The notes under the pieces: generated by a model
The model's database searches: none
The model's input: only the letters and a program-made list of their open reading frames with translations
Told to the model about the DNA's origin: nothing
Shown: in pieces, positions 32,156 through 58,254 of the stretch
How positions within the stretch are numbered: the first letter of the stretch is position 1
Layout: every line of letters starts with the position of its first letter
Position numbers and translations under genes: made by a program
Origin: Guillardia theta CCMP2712
Lineage: Eukaryota; Cryptophyceae; Pyrenomonadales; Geminigeraceae
Assembly: GCF_000315625.1 (NCBI RefSeq)
Contig: NW_005434661.1
Coordinates: 249,069 to 313,068, forward strand
DNA length: 64,000 nucleotides
Reading direction: 5' to 3'

Positions 32156-33674
32156 GGCGGGTCACCCGGCAGTCCCTTGAAGCACGATTATGAGAGTCGC
32201 ATCCGATGATCACTGATCTCAGAGTCGTTTTTATACCAGATGGGATGGTACAAATGATCAGTCAATTTTGTACATACTCCAGTACAATTTACTGGATCTC
32301 TTCAGTACAAATGGTTTATTAGATGATTTAAAGTTACAAAAAATTGACTAGGGTTCAAGAAGACTTGTACCCTTGGTCGACAGCATGGTACTGATTTATA
32401 ATTCTCCTGGTAATGATTTTTGACTTAACTTTGAGTAAAGATTTATACGACGAGCATCGCTGAAGTTCGAAAGTTTGGGAGCTCGTAATCTAACGTTTTG
32501 AAGTTTGAAAGTTTCATTTGACTCAAAGTTTGCCCCTTGTAAGGCAGCAGCATTTCTTAGGTTCTCAATTAGCCTCCCATCAGGGCAGCACCACCCTCTG
32601 GTGGGGTACATGAGTATCGAAGAGGGGGTAGGGGTAGAATTATAGCATGGTTGTTCTCAATTTCCGGTGGTCATGTGGGGTGGGGTGCGCGGATGGTTGA
32701 AAATTCAAATGGAAGAGGTGGGGTGGACCCTATTTCGGATAGGTGGATACCGGTACTTTTAGCTCCAAAATGTTTATAATGATAGGGTGGGGTCTCTAAA
32801 TTGAGTGGTAGTAATAGAAATTTGTAATAGGTGAGGAGGGTACTAGTACAAAGTTCGGAAGGAGTCGGAGAGGCTGAAAATGTAGGGTGGGGTAGTCTAT
32901 GAACCAGGGTGATGGTGGATATCAGAGTGGTAATGTCAGATTGACAGGGGCGATCAACCTTTAGGGTGGGTCATACTGGAACAGGGTAGGTGCTTCTGGA
33001 AAGAATGGTATAGGACCGGTTATTTTTACAGTCAAGAATGGGGTAAATTGCGGATGATGGTGGGTGTTTAAAACTCCGAAACTCACTTGGTAGGTAGGGG
33101 TAGTCACTTTCTGGGTACACTCACCCTGATATGTTTTGTTCTAGGTGGGGGTGCATTCGAGGTGGGGTGGGGTGGGGATGTAGTGTCACCAGAAGAATGG
33201 CCTTGATGGAGTGGCGACTAGGATCGAAGCAGCGGGGGGGGCAATGCATGGAGCGGGTGTAGGGAGCAGGGAAAGAGGAAGCTATCTAGCGATGGCTCAT
33301 GCGAAACAGCGAGTTTGCTGTGGAATGAGTGGAATGATAGGAAGACCCAGGGAGGGCAACACGACAGGAGTGCAGGAATACTTTGGAGCAAGAGGATACT
33401 AGGGCCCACAGGAAGCATGTAGGAGCCATATTGAAGAGACGCTGAAGTGAGTTATGAGGTATACGCGCGTGAAGGCAAGAGGAGACGGGGGGGGGGGAGT
33501 GCAAAAGAACCAATGGAATGAAGTCTCCAAACGTCCGTCCTCGAGAAGAAAGGGATGGGTCGCAGCGTAGAGAATGAATCGGAGAGCGCATGCAACAATG
33601 TCAGGAGTGTCGTGATGTATTGGACATGCAAACGAATGAGAGGGAGATGAGTTACACGAGGGAAGGGTGCTGGG
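32156..33674. other. Intergenic region with long G-rich island
   Basis: 32156-32585 is AT-rich. 32590-33190 is strongly G-skewed on the plus strand, with repeats of gtggggt, aggggta and ggtgggg separated by AT words; this is C-rich on the coding strand of the glycosyltransferase-like gene whose start it flanks. From 33200 to 33674 nothing convincing is seen apart from a run of g at 33488. Confidence 0.6.
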
Positions 33675-36521
33675 ATGCGCCGAGATATGAAGGTTGAAGA
33701 CCAGGAGTTCGTAGCTGACTATCCCTCTAGCAGAGCCACCCCGAGATGTACCGGAACGGCCCTCATCAACAAAGCTACAGGTGTACTCATCACATCTCAA
33801 ATCTGTTTCTTGACTCGTTTGCCAAGGATCCAACCCGTTGCACCCAGCCAGCAGGATAATCCATACCAGACGGAGAGCTATGGGTCGGGTCAGGTGTGAA
33901 GTTGTGCGGCGGCGCCTCTACCGTTTGCTGATGTTTGACTCAGGCGATGGCTTATGACCAAGAGGGGTTGATTCATGGATCTGATGGAAACACAAGGTAA
34001 CCCAAGGCCCCTCGAGTGAGATTGCAGCTTGACACGATGGCATCGAAGGTACCAGATGATTCGCGAGATGGAGGCGAGGGGAGCGCAAATGTTGGTTCCT
34101 TGCCCCGATGTGATTGTTGGCCAGTGATGGTTGCTGGTCGAGCAGGGAGATGCGAGGCAGGCATGACCTACACTCGACGGTACTTGGATTGTTTCGCGGC
34201 TGCTTGTCCTTGACTGGAGGAAGGCGCCGGCATACGCATATCGAGTCGGGGAGTACTCGGGTGGCAGCCAGGTCCAGCAGGATCGCTCCCCTTCCAACAG
34301 CGCCCCAGCTCAACCCCTGAGCATCGAGAAAGATCCGATTCTCGCCCAGGTGAGGATGGACTGCGCAGACGGGTCGGTGTAGACGAGAAGGGTGCAGAGA
34401 GCAGAGCGACGACGATAGCGAACTGCAGTGACGTTGACATTCATGCAGGTCATGGAGAGAGGACGTCGTCAGCGTGAATATGACAGGTGCCGCAATGTTC
34501 GAGGAGATTCGTTCCATACAATCTCGCCCCTTTCCCCACCGCCTTTCTTCAACTTGCACTGTGGCCTACCTTAATTCTTCAACCTGCACCGCCTACCTTC
34601 ATTCCGTCATTGCCTTTTTGGCTCTAAATTTGTTGATTGCACGTGATCAGGCGTCTCAACGAGAGCAGTAACAGCGAGAACTACTCTCCTGGGCATGGTG
34701 GTCTCTTGACATCTGTCTTCCTACCGTGATTTCTCACATCCTAACAGCGACTGGAGCTGCTCCGGACATCTCTACTGTGTGCCCACCTGATGCCCTTTGC
34801 TGTTTCATCTTATTTTCCCTTGCAGCCTCCTCCTCCTCGCAATCCACTCCCTCCTCCTCCTCATCGTAACCATACTGCGGTGATATGCTACAGCCAACCT
34901 TCTCCCCTTACCCGTCCTGGCCAAGCCACTACTTCTTCCCACTACCTCTCCATATCGCAGCCCTTTTCCTGATGTGCTTTGCAGCATTCAAGTCAAGTTC
35001 CTATCTCGAGCATTCCAAGGCGGCCGGATGTGACTGTCCCCAGCGGAAGGAGGCGAGAGATAATCAGTGCAGCAGGCGCGCGAGGGAGAGAGACGAACTC
35101 CTGGGGAAGGGAATCAAGACTGGGAGCTCCTGTGGGAGCAACGAGGGCCACCCTCTGCTTCCAGGCAGCCGGTCGGATCCTCTGCCCTCTGCCTGCATTG
35201 CTCCTCTGCTGCCTGTTCCTCCTCTCTCCGACAAGCCCTTCCTCCCACCTTGCTGGCTCTTCCTTATCTTCTCCATCCCCTTGCAGATCAGCGTATGTGA
35301 CGTTCTTTCTGCTGAGCCTTGTTCCAGGCGCGTGCACGGGATGACGTGTTTGGCATCTATGGGCAGGCGGGATCAGGAGACTCCTACACGGGGAGGTTCG
35401 AAATGAGGAGGGGATTTGGCCCGGTATTGACAGCATTTCCACTTTGCTTGCGCTCATTTGCATTTCCCCCCCCCGCTCCTTGTTCCTCCCCCTCTCCCCC
35501 GGACTTCTATTCTCCCCTTACATGTGAGTTGCCAGGTCAAGCGCGGAACCATCGGGCTGGGGTTGTCGCAGAAGAATGGCGACACCATCGTCTCCTCGCT
35601 CCTCCCCGGACTCCCTGCGAGCAACAACGGAAGGATCATGGTCAGAACCTGCTCGTCCTGAACCCTGCACACCTCCCCCCCTTGCCTCCCCTGCCTCCTT
35701 CCTCCTGCCCTCCCACCTTCCTTCCTAGTTCTCTCCTCCCCCCCCCCTTCCATCCCCTTCTTCTTTCTTGCTTTCTTCTCCCGAGCTGACCCTACTGCAG
35801 GTCGGCGACGTTCTCATCTGTGTGGACAATCGTCCGATCCCGGCAGATCTCAGCCAGACCATCGCGATGCTGCAGGTCGCCCGATGACCCGAGGGAGGAG
35901 CAGCTGAGGCTGATGGATGAGCGACAGGGGGAGGCAGGCAGAGGCGTCACGCTGATCTTGGAGCGTCGGGGAGCTGGCATGGTGAGCAAGAGCTGGGGAG
36001 GACGGGAGGAGAGCAGAGCGAGTGAGGGCAGCAGGAATGGGAAAAGTTTGGGTGGGGGACAAGGAGGATGGAGAGGAGGAGGATGAGAAGCAAGTGGGTG
36101 GGGTTGGCAGCTTTTGGGGGGGGGGGGGGGAGGGGAAGGGATAATGATGGAGTTGACAATCTGTGTAGTATGAGATTCATCTGACGAGGATGGTGATGCC
36201 GGAAGGTAAGGAGGAGAGGAGAGGACTTTCCTTGTCTTTCCCCTCACTTTCGAGCAGGTCAAAAGAGGATGGACGACAGGCGCAGGTGTGCGGCTGGAGA
36301 GAGAAGGAGAGAAGGGAGGGAGGGAGGCGAGGAAGAGAGGAGGGAGGTTGGAGGTGGTGGGTTTGGGAGGAAGGGGGAGAGGGGGGGGCAGACCATGACG
36401 TCATTTGTAGCATTCAGAGCATGAAGAGATCAACGGACTGCGGAGGAAGAATCTGCTCGATCCCCCTGTGAGGGCGACACGCTCAGAGGTTGTGTTAGGA
36501 AAAGATCAGATCTCCTATTAA
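33675..36521 (+). CDS. Gln/Ser-rich protein with a PDZ domain
   Basis: Exons join across introns in phase. First exon 33675-33896 (KVEDQEFVADYPSSRATPR, ending QTESYGSGQ), then AMAYDQEGLIHGSDGNT, KAPAYAYRVGEYSGGSQ to IEKDPILAQ, VMERGRRQREYD, RLNESSNSENYSPGHG, further disordered Pro/Ser/Arg exons, ARDDVFGIYGQAGSGDSYTG, then a PDZ domain split over three exons: VKRGTIGLGLSQKNGDTIVS (carboxylate-binding loop GLGL), VGDVLICVDNRPIPADLSQ, and RGVTLILERRG. The last exon reads EHEEINGLRRKNLLDPP and stops with TAA at 36521. The N-terminal two thirds look disordered. PDZ domains bind C-terminal peptides, so this is probably a scaffold; the partner is unknown. Some middle exons (34.8-35.3 kb) and the start choice (33675 or 33687) are tentative. 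Confidence 0.7.
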
Positions 36522-36592
36522 CGAACCGCTCTGCTCAACTATCCCTGGTACTGTCAGCATTGACTGAACCGACCATTACCCGCTCCTCTCCT

Positions 36593-50129
<13,537 letters not shown>

Positions 50130-50399
50130 GTCTTCTTCACGCTTCAGGTCTCCATGCCGTTGCGACTGCCGGTCCTGGTTACAACTTTGTGGGACTTGAT
50201 TCCGCCCTCAGCTCAACACCTCGAAGAGCAGCAGGAAAAGAAAGGATCAGGACAGGACGAAGGACTTCATATCTTCCAGCTTCATGCTGAGAAGAGCAGG
50301 ACGAGGGAGGCAGGGCGACGCCATATCCCTCCTCCTCCGCCCTCCCTCATTGTACCATGTTGAACCTTGCGCTGCTAGTTTGTGAGTGTCCTGAGGCAG

Positions 50400-51353
50400 A
50401 CTCCCTCCATTACCACCCCCCTGGGTGTACCCCTACACATTTCTATTATACCACCTCCGACATGTTCTTGCCGCGGAAAAGTACCCTAACTTTTACACAA
50501 AAAACCACCCTTCATCATGGGAAACCTCAGAACAAAGTCCTACCCCTACCCCTCAAAATATCACCCCACCCTATTCGTATCGCGCGCCTTCCTCTGAGAC
50601 ACCTCGTGAGCCCCTCATGCTCCCTCCTTCCGCTTCTTTCTCCTCCCCCGCTCCCTCTCCTCTCCTCTCCTCTCCTCTCCTCTCCCCCCTGTTCCTCTCC
50701 TTCTCCTTCTTCTTCTCCGCTCCTTTCCGGTTCCTCTCCTCTCCTCTCCTCTCCTCTCCTTCTTCATCCTATCCTCGTTCCTTCCTCCTCCTCTCCTCTT
50801 TCCTTGTCCCTTCTCTCGTCCTCCCTTGTACTTCCTCTGATTCACATCGACCCTGTCTTTGCCTTGTCTGCCGTCCCGCGCGCTACTTATTCCTCATCGC
50901 CATGACACCTGCTTACATTTACACATCATTGCGCATGTTTTTCTGATGAAATTCTATTATAGCCGTGTTCAATATCTATTTTCTCTTTCATGGCTTTTTC
51001 TAACTCATAATCTCAAATATCTCTTCAGCTCTCCATCAACTTGCACACAAATTTGCCTGCATTAACTACATTTTCACGTGTTGGATGCTGGCACTGCGGT
51101 GTAGCTTACAGACATTTTGCTATGATTTGTCTTTCGCTCTTCTCTACATAATTGTCCTGCTGAATTCAATCCACCACATTGTCGTGGTTGAAGATGCTTT
51201 TCTGATGTTGTGTAAGACGAAAACAATTACAGCTTCAGATTTTTCAGTCGCTTGTGTTTATCGAATTGCATTAAGGCTTTTGCTTCAATGTTACAATGTT
51301 ATCTGAATCTTTGAAGTGCTTTCCTGTCCGCGAGGTTTTGATCATTGTGGCAG
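50400..51353. other. C-rich island, CT repeats and AT-rich flank
   Basis: 50400-50590 is C-skewed (ccaccccccctgggtgtacc, cctacccctacccctc, caccccaccc). 50600-50870 is a ctcct-type pyrimidine tract. 50890-51340 is AT-rich and leads to the Mago gene. No exon is convincing. Confidence 0.65.
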
Positions 51354-51849
51354 ATGGCAGAGGATGACTTCTACCTTCGGTATTACACGGGGCATCAAGG
51401 AAAGTTCGGCCACGAATTCTTGGAGTTCGAGTTCAGGCCTGACGGCAAGCTGAGATATGCAAACAACTCCAACTACAAGGGAGACAACATGATTCGAAAG
51501 GAAGTGTTTGTGAACGAAGGAATCCGTGAGGCTCTCAAGAAGATCGTGGCGGACAGTGAGATCATGAAGGAAGACGACAACAACTGGCCCATGCCTGACA
51601 AGGTTGGACGGCAAGAGCTTGAGGTGAGTGCCTGATCTATCTCATGACTGGGGCTGATCTTTCCTACTTGATCAGATCGTGCTTGGTTCGGAGCACATCT
51701 CTTTCACAACCACTAAGATTGGAAGCTTGCTGGATGTCGAAGACAGCAAGGATCCGGAGGGACTCAGGGTGTTCTATTACTTGGTGCAGGACATCAAGTG
51801 TTTCGTGTTTGCCATTGTGCAAATGCATTTCAGAATCAAGCCAATCTAA
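51354..51849 (+). CDS. MAGOH: Mago nashi homologue, exon junction complex core
   Basis: Two exons, 51354-51623 and 51676-51849, join in phase 0 to give 147 residues, the normal length of the family. The sequence follows Mago throughout: [54 protein letters not shown], a beta strand [20 protein letters not shown], and the C-terminal HFRIKPI. Mago pairs with Y14 (RBM8A) and clamps eIF4A3 on spliced mRNA upstream of exon junctions. Its presence fits the intron-rich genome. The ATG at 51354 gives the conserved [11 protein letters not shown] start. No anomalies seen. Confidence 0.97.
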
Positions 51850-52109
51850 GTTGCGGATGAATTTGTGATGACTGAAGCTGTACAGCACAACCTCCCCCAC
51901 ATGAGAGAGCATTCAACTCCATGTGGTCTGCAGGAACTCAATATCTTGACTCAAGTTCAGCTCACATCTTGTCTCGCGACGATCTGTGTTCCTTTATGAT
52001 GAATTTCAAGTTAACAATAAATTCCGAGAGATAAAATTTGTTACAGGTGCCCGCAACTCACATCGACACAAGACAGTTAAGGGAAAAGTGTTAGAAGCCC
52101 TTATGGCCT

Positions 52110-53211
52110 TTACATGTCATCTGCCTTGTAAGCCACCATCGCATCGACCTTGTGCACCTGCGACACATTCAACTCTTGCACGCAACAACGAGTGTATTGT
52201 TTCACCTTGGTACTGAAGCTGCGCAGGCGGACCTCCTGTCCCCAGAGGGTCAGTGAGGACAGACAGCGCAAAGAGAAGTAGACCTGTTGGTTGTTGATGT
52301 ACTTCGGGTCTGACTCCTCCCATGTTTGTGGCACTTCCACATTGCTGTCAGTATACACCTGTTTGCGGAGGAGAATGTAAGATTCGATGAGAGTCCAGGC
52401 AGAGACACAAACAACCAGAAGGTCAAAGGTGCAGGCATCCTGCAGCAGGGGAAGGAATGTGACACTGGCGGTGATTTGCCTGATGATGGCCTGGAGGAGC
52501 AACCGTTTACCGCTGAAGTCACAACAGGTGAAAGGACTAACCTGGATCTCGTTCATGATGTCCCGCTCCGACTTCTCGAACTCCTTCTCCGGTTGTTCGA
52601 CCTGAGCAGCTCAATGACATCTAGACATGCGACTGGGAGTCGATAATGATCACCGCATCCTTCTCCGTTTCGATGTCAAAATTCCATCGTTCGAGCACCT
52701 GCGATTTCTTTACAGGGGGTTCACACTTGGTAACGATTCCTGCACCTGCTGTGTCTCCAATGAAGTGATCACCAGGACAAGCTTCTGCACGTTGCCCGCA
52801 TACAGCCATTCTGTGAGGAAATTCTCGTTACAAATGCAACCAGATGAACGAATGGCTGCCAAACCTGAAAGCTGAGTAAGAACCTGCTGCAGGTATTTCT
52901 GCAGTCCAGAATCGTTGGTTACAAGCATCTGCAGAAATCTTCAAACACAAGACTGCTGCTTGTTTTCTCTATCACTTGCAGGCCATACTTGTTGACCTTT
53001 GCAAAGCTTTCAGGAGGATAAATTCCCCTCTGTCCCAGGAATCAGCACGGCCTCCTACCGACGTAAGGAGATGGCGTACCTGATATAGAATGCTATTGAT
53101 GCTGTATCCAAAAAATTCCGTGACGATTTCTGTGGATCCCTTCAAAGTGATTGTGTTCTTCGCGGCCTGTTTCCCTGCTGTGAGTGGGATCCGCCATTGC
53201 ATCACTGTCAT
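52110..53211 (-). CDS. MAD2: MAD2 spindle-checkpoint HORMA protein
   Basis: About ten very short exons, each with good GT-AG ends. In order: TLKGSTEIVTEFFGYSINSI, GIYPPESFAKVNKYGLQ, MLVTNDSGLQKYLQQVLTQL, EWLYAGNVQKLVLVITSLET, VLERWNFDIETEKDA, VEQPEKEFEKSERDIMNEIQ, AIIRQITASVTFLPLLQDAC, VYTDSNVEVPQTWEESDPKY, EVRLRSFSTK (a 30-bp exon) and VHKVDAMVAYKADDM (TAA). This covers the whole HORMA fold including the C-terminal safety-belt strands. MAD2 binds MAD1 and CDC20 and delays anaphase at unattached kinetochores. Start ATG at 53211 (MTVMQWRIPL) is the first in frame, but an upstream exon cannot be excluded. The gene converges with MAGOH, 260 bp apart. Confidence 0.95.
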
Positions 53212-53635
53212 ACCTGTGCCTGACGCATATTGCTGACGGTAGTGCGACTGAAGAAGAGCATCATTGGAATCTATCACGCAAACAAGCAGAAAAAAAATGG
53301 AAGAAGAAGAGTTCGACTATCAATACATCTCCAAAATCCCAGACTACCAAGTTTCTCCTTCTAGTTTTCATCTGGTGACTTCCCGCTCACGAGCTGAGGG
53401 AGCTTCTTGAGAGCACTACAGCTCAACTCTAAGGCACTATCCTCATCTATCTCCTCCCTCCAACAGCTCACGCCGGACCCTGTATCCTACCCACGCCTGC
53501 CACCGCATTGCGGCAATTCAAAATGATCGATTATAACTATAACAGTAACGTCTTGAAACGGTCGCAACAACCGTCATCCTAGACATCTGCTGGACATCCC
53601 TCCTTCAGGTTCAGGGGCAGCTGCCCTGTAGAATC
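53212..53635. other. Divergent promoter region of MAD2 and the aldo-keto reductase
   Basis: Ordinary composition without the C-rich island type. No TATA-like motif stands out. Confidence 0.45.
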
Positions 53636-55554
53636 ATGGCAGGCGGGCCCGGACAAAAACTTCGCTTCATGGCTTCGAAGCGAGCGGCGCCGGCATGGAG
53701 GAGAATGGAGAAGGAGGGTGAGAGGACGTCGTTGACTCTCCTGGTCACTCTCGTTTCATCCTCATAGCGCTATTCTCCTGTCCATCTCCTCCCTCACACG
53801 TTGCTGCCAACTGCTTGAGCTCAAACGAGCGCAGGTCTGGTCGCCTTGGTGGTTGTGTTGGCCGTGGCCATGCTGGCGTTCGGCAAGGCGAGAACTTCAA
53901 AACCCGAGCAGGATATCACTGAGCTCTACATGCCTCGACCTGGAGGATCCAAGACTCTCTCCGACGGCAAGTCTTCCTGCCATGGCACTTTGCAGGATCC
54001 CCTCATACACCGCAGGACGAAAGATGCCTTCGCTGGGTCTGGGGACATGGTTGAGCAAGAGAGGAGAAGTCAGGGATGCGGTGCGGGAGGCCATTAAGAT
54101 GGGCTACAGGCAAGACGGCTACTGCTCTCCTCTGCTACTCTCCTTCCCATCCTCAACCTTCCATACACTCAGGCACCTGGACGCCGCATGGATTTACGGC
54201 AACGAGGACGAGGTCGGCAAAGGCATCGCTGATTGCATCAAGGAAGGAATCGTGCGCCGAGAGGATCTCTTTGTCACCAGCAAGTTGTGGAACACGTTTC
54301 ACGACCCTGAAGACGTCCCCAAGGTTCGGGTGCCGGGTTGAGGTAGTGGAACTGTTGAAAGGAACGTGTCTACTCCAGGCTCTCAATGACAGTTTGAACA
54401 AGCTCGGCCTCGAGTACCTCGATCTTTACTTGATCCACTGGCCTCTCGCCTTCAAGAGGTGAAAGCTGCAGCCTTTCGCTCCGTCGTGACTCCAGCACAG
54501 GAACGCTACCTCAGCCCGCGGGGCGAAAATCCCCGAGTCTGACTACGCAAAGATCCCCATTTCAAAGACATGGTAAATCTCACTTCGCAACAGAAATCCA
54601 CGGCAAGGTCGTCGGCCAGTGAATGTGCTGCGCGCAGGAAGGCCATGGAGAAGCTTGTTCGTGCTGGATCAGTCAGGTGCCTTCGTTCGAACAGCACTCG
54701 GGTGTGCTGACGTCATGGACTTTCGTGAAGATCCATCGGAGTCTCGAACTTCGGCATCGGGGGGCTCAAGAGCTTGTTGTCAAGGTCCACCATCAAGCCC
54801 GCTGTCAACCAGGTGATACACCAGCACCCTCTCCCAGTCGACCTCAGAGGCATCCCATGCACCAGGTTGAAGGGCATCCGTACCTCGAGCAATGGCCCCT
54901 GCTCAAGTTTTGCAAGGAGCAAAAGATCGCTGTGACTGCATATTCTCCCTTGGGGAGCCCCGGAAGGTATTCCTACACCTGCAATGGCAGCGCAGTCATC
55001 GATCACTCCAACAGAGATGTCAAGGCTTCAGGAGAACCTCACCTCCTGAGCGAACCATCGGTGATCAGGTGTAACTTTGACTCCTGCTCCTCGGGGCTAA
55101 AGTTTTCTTCCTCCTTCCTTTGAACGTCGTTCAGGATCGCCGGAAGCCTCAACTGCACTCCAGCACAGGTGAGATGCCTAAGGCTTTTGTGAGGCGCATT
55201 GAAGAATTCGCCTTCAAGGTCCTCTTGCTGTGGGGTTGGCACCGCGGCACCATTGTACGTCAAGGGCCTGCTGAGCGCTTACCACCCATGACTTTCTCAC
55301 GAAGGTCATTCCAAAATCTGTGACCAAGAGAAGACTGCAAGAGAATCTGGAGGTGTTTCAGGACATGCTGTCTGGGAAGAAAGCACTGTCCAGGTTGGAT
55401 AGACTTCCACATGTACATCTAGACCTTTTCTGAACCTTCTTGTAGGGACAACTGGCTGGAGTTGAACAAGCTGGACAGAAAGTATCGCTTCGTGACAGGA
55501 GAAAGGTTCCTTCGAACAGGTCAAACGGTAGAAGAATTCTGGGAGCAATCTTAA
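53636..55554 (+). CDS. Aldo-keto reductase with N-terminal membrane anchor
   Basis: A multi-exon gene. The first exon ([19 protein letters not shown]) splices in phase to [19 protein letters not shown], a membrane helix or signal anchor. The AKR barrel begins at [18 protein letters not shown]. Three of the four catalytic residues are read in [15 protein letters not shown] (Asp and Tyr) and [14 protein letters not shown] (Lys); [12 protein letters not shown] supplies the His, so the tetrad is complete. Then [50 protein letters not shown] and, after an unclear segment at 55.0-55.3 kb, [19 protein letters not shown], the usual NADPH-binding C-terminal part. It ends VEEFWEQS with TAA at 55552. 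Expected to reduce aldehydes or ketones with NADPH, possibly at a membrane. Substrate unknown. Confidence 0.88.
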
Positions 55555-55595
55555 GACTCTCGATGTGATTGCATCAGCTGTCTGGATCCCAAACT

Positions 55596-57991
55596 CTACA
55601 GGAGCTTCTGCTCTTTCTCTGCTGAGGCAAACGAGAACGTCTTGTCGGCATGCTTCGGGACAATGCAGCTCCACGGTTGTTGCCGTCCGTTCTGAAGGAT
55701 AAACAAAAGAATCAGGCGGGGAAACAACCGATGGGCAAGCAGGCGACTCACAGAGAGCTTCAGGACTTCGCTCTTGACGTTTGTCAACATGTCTACATAC
55801 GGCCCCTCAGCTCCGAGCATCGAAACAAGGACCTTGGTGAAGAGAGAGATCATGGTCGGCGATTCAGGGAAGAGGGTTCCTGAAGGCTCGTGGCTGTAGA
55901 GCATGCAGAGACTGGAGTCTTCTTGAAGCACCTCCTCCAGGGCGAGCTCCTGCTCGATGGCCCCTCCAGCAAGCAGTGGGAACCAGCTCTCCTGCACCCC
56001 GTCCATGCTCCCTTCCATCACTTGAAGCCTGTTCTGAGCCATGACGGGAGACTTCTTGACGTAGGAGGCAGGAGTTCCCGGAGGCCTGAGATGGGGAAGG
56101 AAGGCAGCAGGGAAACGATTGTCCCAATCGTTGAATCCATCCTTCCATTTGCCGCAACCTGAAGGCGCCTTGATAGCTGGCGAAGCTCTGAAGACATCGA
56201 GGAGGATGAAGCTGAGAGTTCCTTTGGCAGACTGCAGCGGGAGGATGACATCGTCTCGGAGGCACACAGCGTTCGAAGGAAACTTGTAAGACATGGCGAG
56301 GTGGTCCGCCTTGCCCTCTGCTGGGATAAGATAGTTCTTACCGTTCACGTGTCTGGCATGACCGGAAAAGTAGAATACAACAAGATCGCTATCTTGCAGG
56401 CTTTGCCCACATTGCTTGATCTTTTCTTTCATCTCTGACTTCCTTGCATCTGTGAGCAATGTTGTTTGAAAACCGAGATCCCGCAAACGACGTGCTACAG
56501 ACTCCGCATCCCGTCTGCAAACATCCGTCGAGGACTTTCCGGGCCCGATCGCATTCCCTATCACCAGCGCAAATTTTCGAACTCGCCGACGCACCATCTG
56601 CCTCTCGCCTTTGATCGTCGAACGCAAGATCCCAGTCTTCCTCTCCTCCTCTTCCAGCGCTCTTTCCCTTCGCTCGTTCTCGAGCAGACAGGCTGCCTCC
56701 AAAACTCTCCTTACTTCACCTGCGCGAGAGACCTCGTCCAAAGGCGTGCAGCCCATGGCGCTCTTGATGGAGAGATCGCTCAGGTATGGCGGCAGCGGCA
56801 GCGCTGGAAACCTCTGCATGCACAATCGGTACAACTGACCCACGTCATCGTACAGCCAGTCAGAGGGATAGACGTGCTGCAGTCGAGTTCGAGCGTTCCC
56901 GTTCCTCGTGCTGTTCGAAATCAGCTGCTCCACCTGGTTCGACCACGCCGTCTCATCCTCCAGCAGGCGGGCCATTGTCATGCCGCGATCCTCCTTAGCT
57001 TCCATTTCCTCGTTGTCCAACGGGTACGAGGGTCCTCCGAGCAGCATACAGACGATTTTGATATCACTGCATCTCATGTCATCCAACAAGGACGTCAGGA
57101 GAACACGTTACCAGCCAGTCGTGGTCGCTGCTAAGTGCAACGGTGTCCAGCTCTGTGTTCGTGTACACGCGCATGGGTCCGCATTCCTCTCGAGCAGGAC
57201 ACGAACTGTGCGCGCATGATTCTTCTGCAGAAACAGAACAAGTGAGCTAGCATGCATGGAAGGACGGGCGTAAGACCTGCACAGCAATATGCAGCGGGGT
57301 CCTGCCTCGAGTGTCCTTCGAGTTGACATCAGCTTGGTTGTCGATCAACAGCGTGCAAGTCTCATGTTTTCCGTATTCTGCGAAAGTAGTTATAGTCTCA
57401 TGAGAGGATCCTTCCTCTCTACACCTGCTGCCAGAGAGAGCGGTGTTCGACCATCGTAGTTCTTCAAGTCCACGTTAGCACCAGCGTCGATGAGCGTTTG
57501 TACCATTTTCAACTGAAACAAACGCATCAATGACGTTGCAAGCTTGCATGCCTCCATCAATGTTCAGACACAATGGCAAGTTGATCTCCTCATCTAGAAT
57601 CGAGCATGACCTGTCCCTTGATGGCGGCAAAGAAGAGCGGGGACTGTCCATCTTCGACCCACGTCTGGTCCACAAAAACCTTGTTGAGGTTCATCCCAGC
57701 CGACGAGTCCTGCATGTCCTCATCACAACCTGCAATATCATCATCTCTAGACTTTACCTTCGCTAGCATCGTCCTTGCAAGATTGTCGTCTCCCTGCAAA
57801 CGTTGCTCAGCCGGGTCTCGTCGCAGGAATCCGGCAGGCACCTTCATCGCTGCAGCATGCAGCTTATTCCTGTAGAGCCATGAGGTTCTCATTTCTTTCT
57901 CCATCTTCTGCATTCTCCTCTTCTCCCTGTCCCTTGCCAGTCGCGCTGCTCTGTGATCCTGTTCCATGCCCTCACCTACCCCGTCCTGCAT
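55596..57991 (-). CDS. Ankyrin-repeat protein with caspase-like domain lacking the catalytic Cys
   Basis: Five exons, 57991-57611, 57512-57425, 57377-57277, 57224-57112 and 57066-55596, are all in phase and give 717 residues. Ankyrin repeats span about residues 105-250: GQSPLFFAAIKGQ, VQTLIDAGANVDLKNYDGRT, LLIDNQADVNSKDTRGRTPL and VLLERNADPCACTRT. From about 390 comes a caspase/C14 fold: KFALVIGNAIG, DAESVARRLRDLGFQTTLL, LVVFYFSGHARHVNGKNYLI. The catalytic His is present (464) in SGHA, where SGHG is usual. The Cys of the family's D-A-C-R motif is Phe520 in LLDVFRASP, so no cysteine nucleophile is there. It is predicted to be catalytically dead, a pseudopeptidase that may act as an adaptor or regulator. 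The last intron is 45 bp. The start ATG is the first in frame. Confidence 0.88.
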
Positions 57992-58254
57992 TGCCCCAAC
58001 TCCGTCTAATAAATCGCATCTCTCTGAATTTCTCCCTCAAATTTCCTTGTCAGAATTCAAAAATGTGCCCTAAATTCCAAGATGCTGTCTTGAAGCATTT
58101 CAGTATTATGAAGTTTTGTCTCATAAATTGAAATTTTAACTCAATCGATTTGAACACTTTCCGTGGGATGGCTTCTTGGGGGCAGCAGATTGCATTTACC
58201 CCTCTACCTATCGACTGTCAGCATTCCTGACCTCTGGCAGGGGAAAAGGGCGCC

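Noticed and set aside
33918-34559. A 213-residue minus-strand frame
   Set aside because: It runs opposite to plus-strand exons that splice in phase toward a PDZ domain, and its own composition is not protein-like.
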